From the NCBI GenBank assembly GCA_946611495.1, contig CAMODR010000052.1, positions 1 to 7,371 of the forward strand: a stretch of 7,371 nt of DNA. The letters run 5' to 3'. Made by a program: the position numbers and the translations under genes. The notes under the pieces are model-generated. The model was given only the letters and a program-made list of their open reading frames with translations. It ran no database searches and was not told the origin of the DNA. Positions 5,836 to 7,371 of the stretch are shown here, piece after piece. Every line of letters begins with the position of its first letter. The first letter of the stretch is position 1. Source of the stretch: an uncultured Methanobrevibacter sp. GTDB taxonomy: Archaea; Methanobacteriota; Methanobacteria; Methanobacteriales; Methanobacteriaceae.

Positions 5836-6489
5836 ATGTTATTAAGTAAAATTTTAGAAGAATTATTATGGGGTATGGGAACCTCCATTGAAATATTCGT
5901 GCTTACTCTTTTGTTTTCCATTCCACTTGGTTTAGTAGTGGCTGCAGGAAGAATGAGTAGTTTTAAACCATTGCAATGGCTTATGAGAGCATATATTTCA
6001 ATTATGAGAGGTACTCCATTGATGTTACAATTAATTGTCGTGTTCTTTGGCCCATATTATATATTTGGAATGACTCTCTCAAGCGATTTCCGTATGATAG
6101 CGGTTATCATTGCATTCACAATTAACTATGCGGCTTACTTTGCAGAGATTTTCCGTGGTGGAATTGAATCTATTCCTAAAGGGCAATATGAAGCTGCGCA
6201 AGTGTTAGGATATAATAGGATAGAGACATTCTTTATAATTGTCTTGCCTCAAGTGGTAAAGATTGTACTTCCTTCAATAACTAATGAGGTCATTACTCTT
6301 GTAAAAGATACTTCCCTTTCATTCGTGCTTGCAATTCCAGAAATGTTCACTGTTGCAAAACAGATTGCAGCTGCTGAAGCTTCAATTTCAGCATTATTGA
6401 TTGCAGGTGTTTTCTACTACATATTCAATGCAATTGTAGCATTTATAATGGAACGCTTTGAAAGAAGATTAGATTATTATGATACATAA
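5836..6489 (+). CDS. Polar amino-acid ABC transporter permease (HisM/GlnP type)
   Basis: 217-residue inner-membrane subunit that probably forms a homodimeric channel, since only one permease gene is present. Hydrophobic segments are at about 18-38, 62-80, 87-106, a weaker one around 132-165, and 184-206. That is the usual five-segment plan of this family. Family marks are RGTPL (58-62) and the EAA loop that docks on the ATPase, seen as YEAAQVLGYNRIE (118-130) with G125 conserved. ITLVKDTSLSFVL follows, which is typical of polar amino-acid permeases. The length is normal. The 290-nt gap after the binding-protein gene contains a terminator and direct repeats, so this gene likely relies on readthrough or its own promoter. 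The ATPase gene follows after 36 nt and is surely co-transcribed. Confidence 0.92.
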   Translation: MLLSKILEELLWGMGTSIEIFVLTLLFSIPLGLVVAAGRMSSFKPLQWLMRAYISIMRGTPLMLQLIVVFFGPYYIFGMTLSSDFRMIAVIIAFTINYAAYFAEIFRGGIESIPKGQYEAAQVLGYNRIETFFIIVLPQVVKIVLPSITNEVITLVKDTSLSFVLAIPEMFTVAKQIAAAEASISALLIAGVFYYIFNAIVAFIMERFERRLDYYDT

Positions 6490-6493
6490 AATT

Positions 6494-6522
6494 AGGAGAT
6501 ATTATTTAAAGCTAAGGTTGAT
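6494..6522 (+). promoter_or_regulatory. Split ribosome-binding signals before the ATPase gene
   Basis: A strong AGGAGAT (6494-6500) lies 25 nt before the ATG at 6526, too far to serve it directly, and no in-frame start lies between. A weaker AAGGTTGAT (6514-6522) is at the usual distance. The start at 6526 is fixed by the conserved N-terminus [14 protein letters not shown]. The distant site may be a relic or a ribosome standby site, perhaps lowering ATPase yield. Confidence 0.4.
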
Positions 6523-6525
6523 AAA

Positions 6526-7209
6526 ATGAGTTTATTGGAAGTAAAAAATCTTAAGAAAAGTTTTGGCGATAATGTAGTTTTAAAGGATATCTCTTTCAAT
6601 GTTGATAAGGGAGAGGTTTTATCCATTATCGGTCCTTCAGGATCTGGTAAATCCACTTTGCTTAGGTGCATCACTGATTTAGAGACTGAAGATAGCGGTG
6701 ATATTAATTTTGATGGAACCTTTGGATTAGTGTTCCAGAACTTTAATCTTTTCCCACATCATTCTGTTATGAAAAACATTACTAATGCTCCTATAAGAGT
6801 TCAAAAAAGGGATAAAGAAGAAGTTTATAATCATGCAAGAGATTTGCTTAAGAAAATGGGCTTGGAAGATAAGGAAGATGCTTATCCATCTGAATTGTCT
6901 GGTGGACAGCAGCAAAGGGTATCCATTGCAAGGGCACTTTGTATGAATCCAGATATTCTATTCTTTGATGAGCCTACATCTGCACTTGACCCTGAATTAA
7001 CTGGTGAAATCTTGCAGGTAATTAAGGATCTTGCTGCAGAGCATATGACAATGGTTATTGTTACTCACGAGATGAACTTTGCTCGTAATGTGTCTGATAG
7101 CATTATCTTTATGGATGGCGGTGTTATTGTAGAGCAAGGCACTCCAGAAGAGGTATTCACATCTGATAACCAAAGAATGAAAGATTTCTTAGGTAAGTTT
7201 TATGAATAA
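6526..7209 (+). CDS. Polar amino-acid ABC transporter ATP-binding protein (GlnQ/HisP type)
   Basis: 227-residue cytoplasmic ATPase that energises uptake by the adjacent permease. All nucleotide-binding motifs are intact: Walker [10 protein letters not shown] (36-44), Q-loop glutamine Q71 in [13 protein letters not shown] signature LSGGQ (124-128), Walker B ILFFDE (144-149) with catalytic E149, D-loop SALD (152-155) and switch histidine H181 in VTHEM. NFNLFPH is characteristic of amino-acid importers. It is about 15 residues shorter than typical members (240-250): the stretch between DG (63-64) and GLVFQ (67-71) is only two residues, whereas the usual loop with the R-x-x-x-G-M segment is much longer. 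All catalytic parts remain, so this is a compact variant, not a broken gene. It forms an operon with the permease and ends at a hairpin terminator. Confidence 0.93.
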   Translation: MSLLEVKNLKKSFGDNVVLKDISFNVDKGEVLSIIGPSGSGKSTLLRCITDLETEDSGDINFDGTFGLVFQNFNLFPHHSVMKNITNAPIRVQKRDKEEVYNHARDLLKKMGLEDKEDAYPSELSGGQQQRVSIARALCMNPDILFFDEPTSALDPELTGEILQVIKDLAAEHMTMVIVTHEMNFARNVSDSIIFMDGGVIVEQGTPEEVFTSDNQRMKDFLGKFYE

Positions 7210-7236
7210 ATAAATAGGCTTTGCTTATTTATTTTT
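7208..7236 (+). terminator. Hairpin terminator overlapping the ATPase stop codon
   Basis: AAATAAATAGGC (7208-7219) pairs with GCTTATTTATTT (7223-7234) over 12 bp including one G-T wobble, with loop TTT. T-rich sequence follows. The stem begins within the stop codon (7207-7209), so the operon ends here. The remaining 7237-7371 is T-rich, with no gene or clear signal seen. Confidence 0.65.
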
Positions 7237-7371
7237 CTTATTTTTTATTTATTTTCTTTTTTTATTTAATTTTTTCAAACAGTATCTTTTTTTAATAATT
7301 GGTTTATTATAAATTGCTATTTTTTTATTACTAAATTTAATTAAAAACTATTTTATATTATTAAAAATATA

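Noticed and set aside
6492..6915. Two minus-strand open frames opposite the ATPase gene
   Set aside because: Shadows of a highly conserved ATPase sequence; composition is not gene-like.

Overview
The window looks like chromosomal DNA from a low-GC methanogenic archaeon, most likely Methanobrevibacter or a close relative in the Methanobacteriales. The reasons are the very AT-rich, T-heavy spacers, a Nob1-type PIN/zinc-ribbon nuclease, a DUF2117 protein, a methanogenesis-marker-2 type AIR-synthase relative, and archaeal ribosome binding sites of the GGTG(AT) type. The genus is inferred from gene content and composition, not from any marker RNA. All six genes lie on the + strand.

Layout: (1) 184-693 encodes a Nob1-like endonuclease for 3'-end maturation of small-subunit rRNA. 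It has no Shine-Dalgarno and a palindrome just upstream of its likely TATA box. (2) A 158-nt spacer (694-851) carries six TTAGGTT heptamers. (3) 852-3095 encodes a DUF2117 protein of unknown function with a very acidic tail of about 265 residues that contains recent tandem repeats. (4) A 187-nt spacer has a strong 10-bp AT periodicity. (5) 3283-4263 encodes methanogenesis marker protein 2 (AIR synthase/ThiL/HypE-like fold, probably ATP-dependent, exact reaction unknown). (6) A 456-nt AT desert (4264-4719) holds T-tract terminators, a 14-bp imperfect inverted repeat and an 18-bp perfect palindrome. (7) 4720-7209 is a polar amino-acid ABC importer: substrate-binding lipoprotein, permease and ATPase.

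The importer genes appear to be expressed unequally. The binding-protein gene has distinctly 'optimised' codons and is followed by a clean hairpin plus T-run terminator and a 40-bp direct repeat. The permease and ATPase genes then follow as a tight pair (36 nt apart) and end in a second hairpin terminator. This suggests abundant binding protein and sparse transporter. The ATPase is a compact variant, missing roughly 15 residues just before the Q-loop.

There is no sign of mobile elements, CRISPR, tRNA/rRNA or broken genes. The least explained items are the repeat-bearing acidic tail of the DUF2117 protein and the regulatory-looking inverted and direct repeats around the transporter genes. No complete novel system can be claimed from this window alone.
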